DNA of 64,000 nt, from the NCBI RefSeq assembly GCF_000247695.1, contig NW_004624734.1, positions 17,952,651-18,016,650 on the forward strand, given 5' to 3'. The notes under the pieces were generated by a model. The model had not been told where the DNA came from and made no database searches. It worked only from the letters and a program-made list of their open reading frames with translations. Below are positions 23,301 through 33,445 of the stretch, piece after piece (the stretch's first letter is position 1; each line of letters begins with the position of its first letter). A program made the position numbers and the translations under genes. This DNA comes from Heterocephalus glaber. Its lineage: Eukaryota; Chordata; Mammalia; Rodentia; Bathyergidae.

Positions 23301-25375
23301 CTGAGTGCTCTTTGAGATAACTGGAGGCTTGGAAGTTTCACCTAACATGTGGCAGTCAGAGCAAGTCTAGAAAGTGGTACCACAGAAAAAAGGCATTATT
23401 GTGTTTCTTTGATATTGAACTGTTGGCTATAAGATGCTTTGAGAGAAAGGTTGAAGGATCCTTTGCTTTGAAATTTGTATTGATTACAGAAAGTGATAGT
23501 AGTTCCATAATAAAATTAAGTAAATCTAAAAATAAATCTGAACTTGTTTTCATTTCTGGGGAAATCATGCATCACCATCATCATTTTACATGACAGAGCT
23601 ACCCGCTTTGATGAAGTGTTTCAACAAAGGGTCTCAGAGGATAGAGGAAAAGATTAGTACACAAAAATAAAGTAAAAATGGGTCAAATAAACAAGGCAAA
23701 GGGTTTTAAGTCAAGCTTGGATATTTTTTGTCTTATTTAGATGGTAGCTATTCAATGTATTTTTCTTTCAATGATAAGAATCTTACAATCTATTTGCGCT
23801 TAGAGCTCTGTAACATTAGTGAACATATAACAATGGCTATAAACACAGGAGGAGGTTTATAGTTTATAAAAATTGGGTTGGAAAAATATTTTACAGAACA
23901 AAATTCTTTCATTGAAAGCTACTGAATTTGCATGTATGTTACCATTTATAGGGCTAATATTATCTTAATTATACCATTTATAGGCCAAATATACCATTTA
24001 TACAAATTATATCATTTGTATAACCATAAGTTTAATCAAATTTTTTGCAATTTCTCAAGGACACAAGTGCACACAAATTATGTGTACCAATACAATTAAG
24101 AAATGAAGGTTACAGCAGATTTACAGAAGTATCTTAATTAAACATAAATTTGAAAGGACATCATTTTAAGATATATTTTGGAAAGATCTTAAAAGATATA
24201 AGAAATGAAAAAGAAATAATTTACAGAATCTGAGTTCCATCTCAGAGGAAAATGAAATTTACCAAATATTCCAAATTTTCAGGAATATATTTTATATTTG
24301 TACAGGTATTAAACACAAAAGTAGAAGTCTTGTTATTTCTCATCTCCATTTTCTTTCAATTCTGAATATTTTTGTTTATATTTCTCTTTTATATAAAATA
24401 CTCCCCCTCTATATAATTTTTTTTAGCAATTCTCCAGTGAACTAAATATCTTGTCTTATAAAACTAGAGTATCTCTTTCTCAGGGAATTCTGATTTTTCC
24501 CATCTACACTCAAGTCAAATTTAAGTTCATAACCAAATATTATTCAAGGACATTCTTTGTAACAGTAGCATCTGTTGACACTTTTAGTTTAATTGCTTTT
24601 TTTAAAAAATCACACTCATTAAATGCTGAAGAACTTTAATTCTTTTATCTTTGTTTTCTCCATTTTCATTTCCATCCAAGGGAAAAGGGTTTGTTGAAGT
24701 AGTAATCCTTGGTAATTTGGGGTTGAGTTGAAGGCTTCTTATATTTATTCACTTTTCTCATGATGAAAAAAAATTTAACAGGATTTACTTAATCTGTGTA
24801 ATTTAGGCGTATAATGAATCAATTTGGCAACCCACATATGACTGCTCTTTCTTATATTAATTACCATAAAAATGATAATTTTCTGCTATCACCAACACTG
24901 AAGGAAAAAAAAGAATGTAAGAAATTTTCATTGTGCTGTGAATGTATTATTACAAAAATACTGTGCATAATCCTCTGAATTGTTTCACTGTAATATGCCA
25001 GCTGATCTGTAAATCAGTTAAAATTCTATGCCTACATGCTGTCTCCTCTGAGGTGCATACCTCGGTGATTTAAGGCACTATCTTTGTCATCTGTGAATTG
25101 TAGTCTTTTCAATTTTTGTCTTACTCTATCATTCTGTATCCTCTGACCACTAATAAATACATGGAGATTATGCTGTTGTACTAGTACATTCCTGAGAACA
25201 GAAATAATGTACCAATAATTCTCTAATAGTTCTTTTCATAAATTATCTTGTATGCACCAGTACTTTAGAAAACACTGAGGGACCACAGAGAAACTGGAGA
25301 AACTGAAGACAATACAGAGAAAAGAATTAAGCAGTCTGGAATGTTAACCCCAGCTTTGGGGTAGAAGGACTCCTT
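20365..25375. other. Unassigned AT-rich sequence
   Basis: About 5 kb with no gene and no repeat I can name apart from the CCTT-rich tract at 21840-21926 and AT/TG-rich text near 21940-22070. ORFs are all under 75 codons and lack features. Confidence 0.5.
21840..21926. repeat. (CCTT)n / pyrimidine-rich simple repeat
   Basis: Imperfect repeats of ccttcctt and ccctccctt. Confidence 0.9.
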
Positions 25376-25381
25376 TCTGCA

Positions 25382-25454
25382 AACACAAGGGATCCAACTT
25401 AGGATCTTGCACTTGTGAAACAGGGATGGTGCCACTGAGCTAAATTCCTGGCCC
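25382..25454 (-). repeat. ID-like SINE, decayed
   Basis: The plus strand 'gggatccaacttaggatcttgcac...gccactgagctaaattcctggccc' is the complement of the ID-like consensus. The A tail is not preserved at the left side. It immediately precedes an old LINE-1 fragment. Confidence 0.8.
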
Positions 25455-25600
25455 AAAAAAAGCATTTCTAAGAGGGAAGTTTATAGCTACAAAGGCACAC
25501 ATCAAAAGAATAGATCAATCCCAAGTATATAATCTAATGATGCATTTCAAGGTTCTAGAAAGATAAGAACATTCCAAAACTGAAACTAATAGAAGAAATT
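25455..25600 (+). mobile_element. Old LINE-1 ORF2 fragment
   Basis: The text 'aagagggaagtttatagctacaaaggcacacatcaaaagaatagatcaatcc...tctaatgatgcatttcaaggttctag' matches the ORF2 region between the endonuclease and reverse transcriptase. The equivalent part of the younger L1 is at 27740-27840. Being out of order, it belongs to a separate, older element into or beside which the 25.6-kb L1 inserted. Confidence 0.7.
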
Positions 25601-25836
25601 AAAGGAAGGAGCACCGAGGACCAGAGCACCCCAGCCCCAAGAAGCTGAGCCTTTCAGGCTGTCATACAATGCCCCCCAGTGCTGAGGAGCAGAGCCCCCC
25701 CCCCTCCAGCACTGAGGAGGAGAGCTGCACGGGTGCCAGCATCACACACATCCCCCGCGGATTGAAATGAGAAGACAAAAACAAGTCTCAAAAACAGACT
25801 CCCAGACCACCTAAAGCAACCTCAAAGGGAAATGAG
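25601..25836 (+). promoter_or_regulatory. Remnant LINE-1 5' UTR
   Basis: A GC-rich stretch, unlike the AT-rich surroundings, lying directly upstream of ORF1. It contains three similar segments (25610-25630, 25678-25697, 25708-25728) of the form AGCACTGAGGAGCAGAGC. L1 5' UTRs carry the internal pol II promoter. This one is short and probably truncated. The role is inferred from position. Confidence 0.6.
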
Positions 25837-26827
25837 ATGGAAAAATCTGATACTCAATAGCCTGGACTCCCTGAACTGGCAATAAAAAAGAATCTGGAAA
25901 AAATGAAATCAGAAATAATTTCTCACATAACAGCACAGATTATGCCCATAGTGCAAGACATGATTAATAAATCTAGAGCAGATACAGATAAAAAAATAGA
26001 GGAGCTGACGAACATGATGAAATCCCAACATAGGAAACAAATGGAATCCATAAAACAGTTGCAAACAGATTTCCAGGAGATTAAAAACTCCACTGAAAGT
26101 TTACACAGCAGAATGAGCTAATGTGACAACAGAATTTCAGATCTAGAAGACAAGATTGTAATTAATGACCAGGAAAAAAAATTCTTTAAAATAGTAAGGG
26201 ACCATGAGAAATCAATCCAGCAGCTGCCAGATGATGCAAAGAAGAATAACATAAGACTGATCAGAGTCAATGAAGAAACAGGAGAGAATGCAGATGACAT
26301 AAAAAAAATTAAAAAAAAAATGTTCACAGAAGTGATGGCAGAAAACTTCCCAAGCAGGGGAAAAGAACTTGACGTACAGATAAGTGAGGCATATAGGACT
26401 TCAACTAGGCACGATCAAAAAAAAATCTACACATAGGCATATAATAGTTAGGATTCCAGAAATCCAACAGAAGAACAAAATTATACAATCAGTGAGAGAA
26501 AAGAAACAAATCACACACAAAGGAAAGCCCATCAGAATCACAGCAGACTTTTCAATGCAAACCCTCAAGGCAAGAAGAGTTTGGATTGATGTATTTCAAG
26601 CCCTAAAGGAAAACAGCCTCCAACCCAGATTGATGTACCCTGCAAAACTGTCTTTCAAAATTGATGGAGAAATAAGATACTCTCATGACAAAGAGCACCT
26701 TAGGAACTTCATGAATACCAAACCAGCACTCCAAAAATATTTAGATAATATCCTAGGAACAGACAATGAGGATTACAACCCCAGGAAGCACAGTGGAATG
26801 AATCCATTAGGTGTGACAAGAAATTAA
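25837..26827 (+). pseudogene. LINE-1 ORF1 (RNA-binding chaperone) fossil
   Basis: ORF1p is the trimeric RNA-binding protein of the L1 ribonucleoprotein. From the ATG at 25837 the frame meets a stop after seven codons (25858-25860). It then runs through a long charged, coiled-coil-like N-terminal part (25903-26121; 'KKIEELTNMMKSQ', 'DFQEIKNSTESL'), stops at 26119-26121, and continues in the same frame through 'NRISDLEDKI' to the RRM-like core 'NNIRLIRVNEETGE'. Near the A run at 26417-26425 the reading frame shifts. The C-terminal domain is then open in another frame from 26384 to 26827, with the family motifs 'RHIIVRIPEIQ', 'REKKQITHKGKPIRITADFS', 'LQPRLMYPAKLSF'. Total length is about 330 codons, normal for the family. 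At least two stops and one frameshift make it inactive. Confidence 0.93.
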
Positions 26828-26863
26828 ATGTAAAGGGGGACAATCCAACAAAAAGAAAAAGTC

Positions 26864-29800
26864 ATGGCAATGATAATTCCATACATATCAGTTATAACCA
26901 TCAATGTTAATGGTCTCAATTCACCAATCAGAAAAAATGGACTGCAGAATGGATCAGGAAGCAAAATTCAACTACATACTGCATAGAAGAAACACACTTA
27001 ATTCAAAAAGAAACTCATGGATTGAAAGTTAAAGGGTGGAAAACAATACTCCATACAACGAGAACCCGAAAAAAAGTAGAGGTAGCTATCCTCTTCGCGG
27101 ATCAAGTGGATTTCAAACCAACACTGATTAAGAGAGACAAAGAAGGACACTACATCCTTGTAAAGGGGACAATCCAACAGGAAGAGATTACAAGCATAAA
27201 TAAATATGCACCAAACACTAGTGTGCCCAACTATATGAAACAAATACTAACGGGCATGAAAAGTCAAATAACCACTAATACAATAGCAGTGGAGGACCTC
27301 AATACCCCACTGTCACAAATAGATAGATCAACTAGACAAAAAATAAGTAATGAAATACTAGAAATCATTCAAACTCTTGAGCAAATGAACTTAACAGATG
27401 TTTACAGAGTGTTCCAACCCACAAAATCAGAATACACATTCTATTCAGCTACACATGGGTCATTCCCCAAAATAGATCACATACTCATTCATAGAATGTG
27501 TTTAGGTAAGTGCAAACTAATTGAGGATATCCCCTGTATATTATCAGACCATAGTGTGATGAAATTGGAGATCAATAGTAAAAGAAACCACAAAAATTTC
27601 ATAAACACATGGAAATTGAACAACAGACTTCTGAATAACCAGTGGGTCACAGAGGAAATTAAAGAAGAAATCACACAGTTCCTTCAATTAAATGACAACG
27701 ACACTACAACATATTGGAATCTATGGGACACAATGAAAGCACTCTTACAAGGGAAGTTTATAGAAGTGAATACACATATTAGGAAAACAGAGCGAGTCCA
27801 TTCAAACAATCTGATGTTGAACCTCAAGCTTCTAGAAAAAGAAGAGCAGGACAACCCCAAAGCTCACACAAGGGAGGAAATTATAAAGATCAGAGGAGAA
27901 ATCAAAGCAATGGAGACTAGGAGAATGATACAAAAAAAAATCAATGAGGCCAAGAGTTGGTTCTTTGAAAGAATCAACAAAATTGAGAAACCCTTAGCCA
28001 ACCTTATCAGAAAAAGAAAAGAAAAGGCACAAATCCATCCAATTAAGAATGAAAAGGAAGAAATTACAATGCACCCAGCAGAAATCCAGAGGATCATCAA
28101 TACTTTGAGAACCTATATCCCAATTATATGGAAAACACAGAAAAAATGGACAGATTCCTAGATACATATGAATTACCAAAGTTGAATAAAGATGACCTAA
28201 AAATTCTAAACAACCCAATATCAAACAGTGAAATTGAAAAAGTAATTAAAAGTGAAATAAATAGAACACATGTGTAAATACTGAATAGTTTCACTAGTGT
28301 GAGAAACAGAGAGTGTAAACAAGGGTTAAAATGATTAAAATGAATAATTGATAATTTGAAATAGGAAAAAAGGCCCAAAGATGAACGGGTGAAGGGAGGG
28401 GAAGGGGAAAGGAAAAGAAGGAAAGGAAAAACTATGAGAAAAGAAAAAAAATGGAAATGAAATCTATGGAAATAGGTAAGGGTGGCAGGGGTGAAGGCTG
28501 CACAGGTAATGGGGAAAGAAATAACCAAGATATACCATGTACAGGTACAAACACCCAATGATAAATGTAAATGAATTATATGCCTAAAATGTACCAATAA
28601 AATGTGCCAATAAAATTAATTAAAAAAAAAGAAAATGTAATTAAAAACTTACCAACTAAGAAAATCCCGGGTCCTGATGGCTTCACTGCCAAATTCTACA
28701 AGACATTTAGAGAGGAACTACTTCCACTATTGTTTAAACTCTTCGATTAAATTGAAAGGGAAGCAATACTTCTGAATTCAGTCCTGGAAGCAAGCATCAC
28801 CTTGATCCCCAAAGCAGAGAAAGACCCAACCGAAAGAGTGAACTATAGGCCAATCTCACTAATGAACATAGATGCAAAAATCCTTAAAAAGATACTGGCA
28901 AATAGAATCAAAAGATCATCAAGAATATCATACACCCTGATCAAGTGGGATTTATCCCAGGGATGCAGGGATGGTTCAAAGTACACAAATCAATAAATAT
29001 AATAGATTATATCAATAGAGCCAGGGATAAAAACCATATGATCATCTCAATAGATGCAGAGAAAGCATTTGACAAAAATCCAACAATTTATAATAAAAAC
29101 CCCACAAAAAATCAGAATAGATGGTCTCTACCTCAATCTGATCAAAGCCATCTATGAAAAACGAACAGTCAATATACGAAATGGTCAAAAAATGAAATCC
29201 TTCACACTAAAATCAGGAAGAAGACAAGGATTCCACTATCACCACTCCTGTTCAATAAAGTATTGGAAACATTAGGCACAGCAATTAGACAAGAGAAAGA
29301 AAAGGAATAAAGATCAGAAACAAAGAAGTCAGGTTGTCATTATTTGCAGATGACATGATTCTCTATATAAAAGACCCCAAGAACTCCACCAAAAGTCTTT
29401 TAGACTTAATAACCAAATTTGGTAAAGTAGCTGGATACAAGGTCAACCCACAAAAATCAATAGCTTTCCTCTACCATGAACAACAGACTCACTGAGAGAG
29501 AAATAGGGCAAACAATTCCTTTCACAACAGCATCCAAAAAACAGAAATACCTAGGAATTAACCTAACAAAAGAAATCAAAGACCTCTTCTCTGAAAGCTA
29601 TAGCATTCTGAAAAGAGTGATACAAGAAAATGGAAATACATCCCTTGCTCCTGGGTAGGAAGGATCAATACAGTGAAATTGGACATTCTCTCAAAACTGC
29701 TATATAGATTCAATGCAATCCCAATTAAAATCCCAACAGCATACTTCATGGACCTTGAAAAAACACTCCAAAAAATCATTTGGAAGAAGAAGACACCCAG

Positions 29801-30361
29801 AACAACAAAAGCAATTCTAGGCAACAGAGACATGGCAGGAAGTATCACAACCCCCAATTTGAAACTATACTACAAAGCTACTGTGATAAAAACAGCATAG
29901 TATTGGCAAAGAAACAGACCTGAGGACCAGTGGAACAGATTAGAAGATGCAGAAACAACTCCAGACACACTCCACCACCTCATCTTTGACAAAGGAGCTA
30001 AACACCCTCTCTTGAGGAAAGATAGCCTCTTTAATAAAAGGTGCTGGAAAAACTGGGGTTACTAGACCTATATCTCTCACCATGCACTAAACTAAAATCA
30101 AAATTGATTAAAGATCTAAATATTAAAACAGAAATGCTGATCTGGCTGGAAGAGAGATTAGGTGGAACTCTTGAAGACATTGGCATAGGAAAAGATTTTA
30201 TGAACAAAACCTCACTTGCCCATGAACAAGCTCAATCAACAAGTGAGATCTCTTCTTATTAAATAGCTTCTGCACAGCAAGAGAAACCAACAGTGGTGGT
30301 ATAAAAAAATCAGACCTCCCAAATTTAAAGACCCAATCCAAAAATGGGCATCTGAAATGAA
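26864..30361 (+). pseudogene. LINE-1 ORF2 (endonuclease-reverse transcriptase) fossil
   Basis: ORF2p nicks target DNA and reverse-transcribes L1 RNA. The start ATG at 26864 opens 'ITINVNGLNSP', with the N-terminal catalytic Asn motif. A frameshift near 26945 leads to the frame containing the Glu of 'EETH' (26986-26997), and the long open stretch 27022-28161 follows. That stretch has 'NKYAPNT', 'VEDLNTPLS' (Asp 27295-27297, Asn 27301-27303), 'KIDHI' and the terminal 'SDH' motif (27544-27552). A frameshift near 28120 precedes 'MDRFLDTYELPKLN'. After the nested L1 tail the reverse transcriptase resumes with '[21 protein letters not shown]' and '[10 protein letters not shown]', and the catalytic 'FADD' box at 29343-29354. 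The thumb region ('YRFNAIPIK', '[12 protein letters not shown]') and part of the C-terminal region follow. At least four frame changes occur, and the last part is lost in the gap. Confidence 0.94.
28252..28630 (+). mobile_element. LINE-1 3' end inserted within LINE-1 ORF2
   Basis: It comprises a 5'-truncated L1 3' UTR with a purine-rich tract (gggtgaagggaggggaagggg), 'aaccaagatataccatgtacaggtac', 'aaaatgtaccaataaaatgtgccaataaaa' and an A tail. It is flanked by the direct repeat GAAAAAGTAATTAAAA (28236-28251) and GAAAATGTAATTAAAA (28631-28646), one mismatch in 16. ORF2 coding text of the host resumes immediately after. The polyadenylation-like 'ccaataaaa' module is doubled at its end. Confidence 0.93.
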
Positions 30362-31107
30362 NNNNNNNNNNNNNNNNNNNNNNNNNNNNNNNNNNNNNNN
30401 NNNNNNNNNNNNNNNNNNNNNNNNNNNNNNNNNNNNNNNNNNNNNNNNNNNNNNNNNNNNNNNNNNNNNNNNNNNNNNNNNNNNNNNNNNNNNNNNNNNN
30501 NNNNNNNNNNNNNNNNNNNNNNNNNNNNNNNNNNNNNNNNNNNNNNNNNNNNNNNNNNNNNNNNNNNNNNNNNNNNNNNNNNNNNNNNNNNNNNNNNNNN
30601 NNNNNNNNNNNNNNNNNNNNNNNNNNNNNNNNNNNNNNNNNNNNNNNNNNNNNNNNNNNNNNNNNNNNNNNNNNNNNNNNNNNNNNNNNNNNNNNNNNNN
30701 NNNNNNNNNNNNNNNNNNNNNNNNNNNNNNNNNNNNNNNNNNNNNNNNNNNNNNNNNNNNNNNNNNNNNNNNNNNNNNNNNNNNNNNNNNNNNNNNNNNN
30801 NNNNNNNNNNNNNNNNNNNNNNNNNNNNNNNNNNNNNNNNNNNNNNNNNNNNNNNNNNNNNNNNNNNNNNNNNNNNNNNNNNNNNNNNNNNNNNNNNNNN
30901 NNNNNNNNNNNNNNNNNNNNNNNNNNNNNNNNNNNNNNNNNNNNNNNNNNNNNNNNNNNNNNNNNNNNNNNNNNNNNNNNNNNNNNNNNNNNNNNNNNNN
31001 NNNNNNNNNNNNNNNNNNNNNNNNNNNNNNNNNNNNNNNNNNNNNNNNNNNNNNNNNNNNNNNNNNNNNNNNNNNNNNNNNNNNNNNNNNNNNNNNNNNN
31101 NNNNNNN
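30362..31107. other. Assembly gap (run of N)
   Basis: 746 unknown bases. The flanks are LINE-1 late ORF2 on the left and LINE-1 3' UTR on the right, so the gap most likely hides the rest of the same L1, including its purine-rich tract. The size may be nominal. ORFs translated across it are meaningless. Confidence 0.98.
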
Positions 31108-31224
31108 GGAAGGGGAAAAAATAAGAACCAAGAGAGATTATGTAAAGGTGCAAATTTCCAATGATGAATGTCATTATATTGTATAGCTAAAATGTACCAA
31201 TAAAATTATTTAAAAAAAAAAAAA
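31108..31224 (+). mobile_element. LINE-1 3' UTR and A tail (end of the 25.6-kb element)
   Basis: It reads 'aataagaaccaagagagattatgtaaaggtgcaaatttcc' and ends 'taaaatgtaccaataaaattatttaaaaaa', the same 3' end as the other L1 copies in this window. Confidence 0.88.
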
Positions 31225-31232
31225 ACACTTGA

Positions 31233-31318
31233 GGGCCGGGATTTAGCTTACTGGTGCCACCCCTGCCTGGCAAGTTCAAGGTCCTGAGTTCAATTCTTAG
31301 TACAAAAAAAAAAAAAAA
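31233..31318 (+). repeat. ID-like tRNA-derived SINE
   Basis: It reads 'gggccgggatttagcttactgg' and 'cctgcctggcaagttcaaggtcctgagttcaattcttagtac' followed by a pure A tail. It sits immediately after the L1 A tail, so it inserted at or near the end of that element. Confidence 0.92.
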
Positions 31319-31455
31319 TTTGAAGGAATAACAAAATCTTAGCACACAGTCTGTGTGAGGATATTTACGAAGTGATAAAAAAAGGATTATTTTAGCTTCA
31401 AAATATATTAAGTAGCAAGTAATGGTTAAAAACTAAAATTATTGAAAACATGAGA

Positions 31456-31868
31456 TTTTTTATTATTTTAGTTTATTAGTATCTGTGTGTACTATATAAT
31501 GTTTGCATTACTTGTGTCGGGTTGGTACATGTACATAACACAACTCAATTCCTTTTTTCATCCCTTATCCCTTTCCTTCTTCCCCTCTCCCTCGATTTCT
31601 TGATTCCCTTCCCCTTTGAGAACCATATATCTACCTATGTCCTATTATCTTTTAGTTTGCTCTTTATTTTTACTCTGGGTTTTCTATAGAAAAGAAATAA
31701 TGTGATATTTAAGCTCATTTGTCTGATGTATTTCACTTAACATTATGATCTCAAGGTGTATCCATTTTCCTACAAATGACTCAAGATTATCCTTCTTTAT
31801 GTCATAGTAATATTCCGTGGTACATAAATATCGCATTTTCTGTATCCATTCATCTGTTGATGGAATGG
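31456..31868 (-). mobile_element. LINE-1 3' UTR and late ORF2 fragment
   Basis: The plus strand runs 'gttggtacatgtacataacac...', a pyrimidine-rich stretch, then 'aaggtgtatccattttcctacaaatgac', 'atgtcatagtaatattccgtggtac' and 'ctgtatccattcatctgttgatgg', which are the complement of the end of ORF2 and the 3' UTR. It is older than the neighbouring plus-strand L1, judging by divergence. Confidence 0.87.
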
Positions 31869-31869
31869 A

Positions 31870-33385
31870 TAGAAATGTTAAAGCTTCTTATTTGTAATTC
31901 CCTATGTCCCATGTCTCTCTGGCAGAGCACTCTGTCTGCTGCCTGGGTAGCTTGCTAAGCAAACGGAAAGGTGGTCCAAGGGAAGATAAAATTTAGCACT
32001 CAGTGGGCAGCTCACATTTAATGAAGAATGGGAAATGATGTTAAGATCAACACGCTATCTTCCCTGTGTCTGTTCCCAAGAGTGACGATGCTGCCATACC
32101 TGTGACCAAGTCCATAGAGGCCTCCGGTGGTTGTGAGGCCCACTGTAGTCGATTATACCTTAATGAACACCAGGAGGTTTACTTTTGCTTTGCGGATTGA
32201 TGCATCCTAACCCTCACTTACACTTGCTGGGATGACTTGTAAATAAACTATCAACATCCAAAGATTTACTTCAGAAACCATTTGGGGAGGATATTGAATC
32301 CTCAATTTGCACTCATAAAATATTTAAGAGAATATTAAATGGGATTAGTCTATTTGTTTTAAGGTCCCACGATAAGGACTCAAGCAGATCTATACACACA
32401 TATTTTAAATTTAGCCAGCATTCCTCCTGTCGCGCAGCCCTTTGAAAAGCTGACATTTGAATCTGACTCAAAATGAGAGGCACCTCAGCAAAGAGATGAG
32501 GAACTGAGAACCACAAAATCTTCAGGTCTTTGGGGAGTTCAGTGTCAAATTTAGAAAATTTCCCTTCTTCTACATGGAGAAGGGTGGGGTAAACTGGCAC
32601 TTGCATTTTCAACCAAATGTTGCATTCAGTAAACAGTTTGTGAAATGGCCTTGATTAAAAGAATGAGAAGATAATAAACCAACCCATGGGTGGAGATCTT
32701 CTTACTAAGTGACTTAATGGATTTCTGCTATGTTTATCAATCAAGGGACAGGAGAATGGATAGAGACAGGAAATAGCAACAGAAGTGGCAACAGGACCAT
32801 GTGCAACTGGATCATGTGAATTTCTCTGTGTGCCTTTCCTGTGATTTCTGAGAAATGTCCTTGTTTAGGACATTCTGCAAGAACTATGACCAAGTCTGTG
32901 TCTCCAATGAAGCTATGAGAACTAAAATAAAAATAATGAAAACTGACGCTGGCTTTATAAAAAATTTAAAAAATATAAAATTTTAGAAAACAGGATTTTG
33001 GTATGTATATGTCTGTCAAGAGGAAAAATTGGAAAGGAAATCTAAGGAAGCTGTTGAGAATTGCAGCCTATAGCCACAAATTGCCTAGAAAAACTACAAT
33101 GACAATTTCCCCAGAGATGATTCCTCCAAAAGGGGGCAAAAGAAATGAGAAAGAAATTTCCCAGAATAAATGTGTGACAAAATATTCTCACAAAAAGCTA
33201 CACTAAGTTGTGATAAGGCAAACATTAATTAATTCAGTTTTCCTTTGCTATTTCTCACCTATCAGATGAGGAAATTTTAAGAATTTTGATACTAGTTGTT
33301 GTCCTTTTTAGTATGTAATAAAATGCTTACTTGTACACTCTGTTTGGTTATTACTTTGTACATTTGTGGTTTGCTTACATTTATT
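31870..33385. other. Unassigned sequence with a GC-richer block at 31880-32260
   Basis: The block after the L1 is compositionally more balanced and contains 'ggcctccggtggttgtgaggcccactgtag'. It ends with an 'aataaa' at 32242-32247. It is not a repeat I recognise and has no ORF above 60 codons. The rest is AT-rich and unassigned. Confidence 0.45.
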
Positions 33386-33387
33386 TT

Positions 33388-33445
33388 TGTTATGGCTTAG
33401 ATCTAAAATGTTCCCCAATGTCTCATGTGTTTGCAAAGTACTATG
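33388..33445 (+). repeat. MaLR LTR start, fragment (tentative)
   Basis: 'gttatggcttagatctaaaatgttccccaatgtctcatgtgtttgcaaag' resembles the 5' end of MaLR LTRs (gttatggtttggatctgaaatgttccccaaaggctcatgtg). The remainder is not recognisable. Confidence 0.45.

Larger units (their letters stand above)
25601..31224 (+). mobile_element. Near-complete but inactive LINE-1 (rodent lineage)
   Basis: A plus-strand L1 with parts in canonical order: a GC-rich 5' UTR (about 25601-25836), ORF1 (25837-26827), inter-ORF spacer, ORF2 (from about 26864, with endonuclease and reverse transcriptase), and a 3' tail (31108-31224) ending 'aaaatgtaccaataaaattatttaaaaaa'. It is non-autonomous now: ORF1 has stops and a frameshift, ORF2 has several frameshifts, another L1 tail is inserted at 28252-28630, and part of late ORF2 and the 3' UTR lies in a 746-bp run of N. 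Convincing outer target-site duplications were not found. Compared with the copy at 54.1 kb, about 100 bp is missing near 30290. Confidence 0.93.

Noticed and set aside
30236..31174. Long ORFs of 255-312 codons across the gap
   Set aside because: They consist almost entirely of N translated as X.
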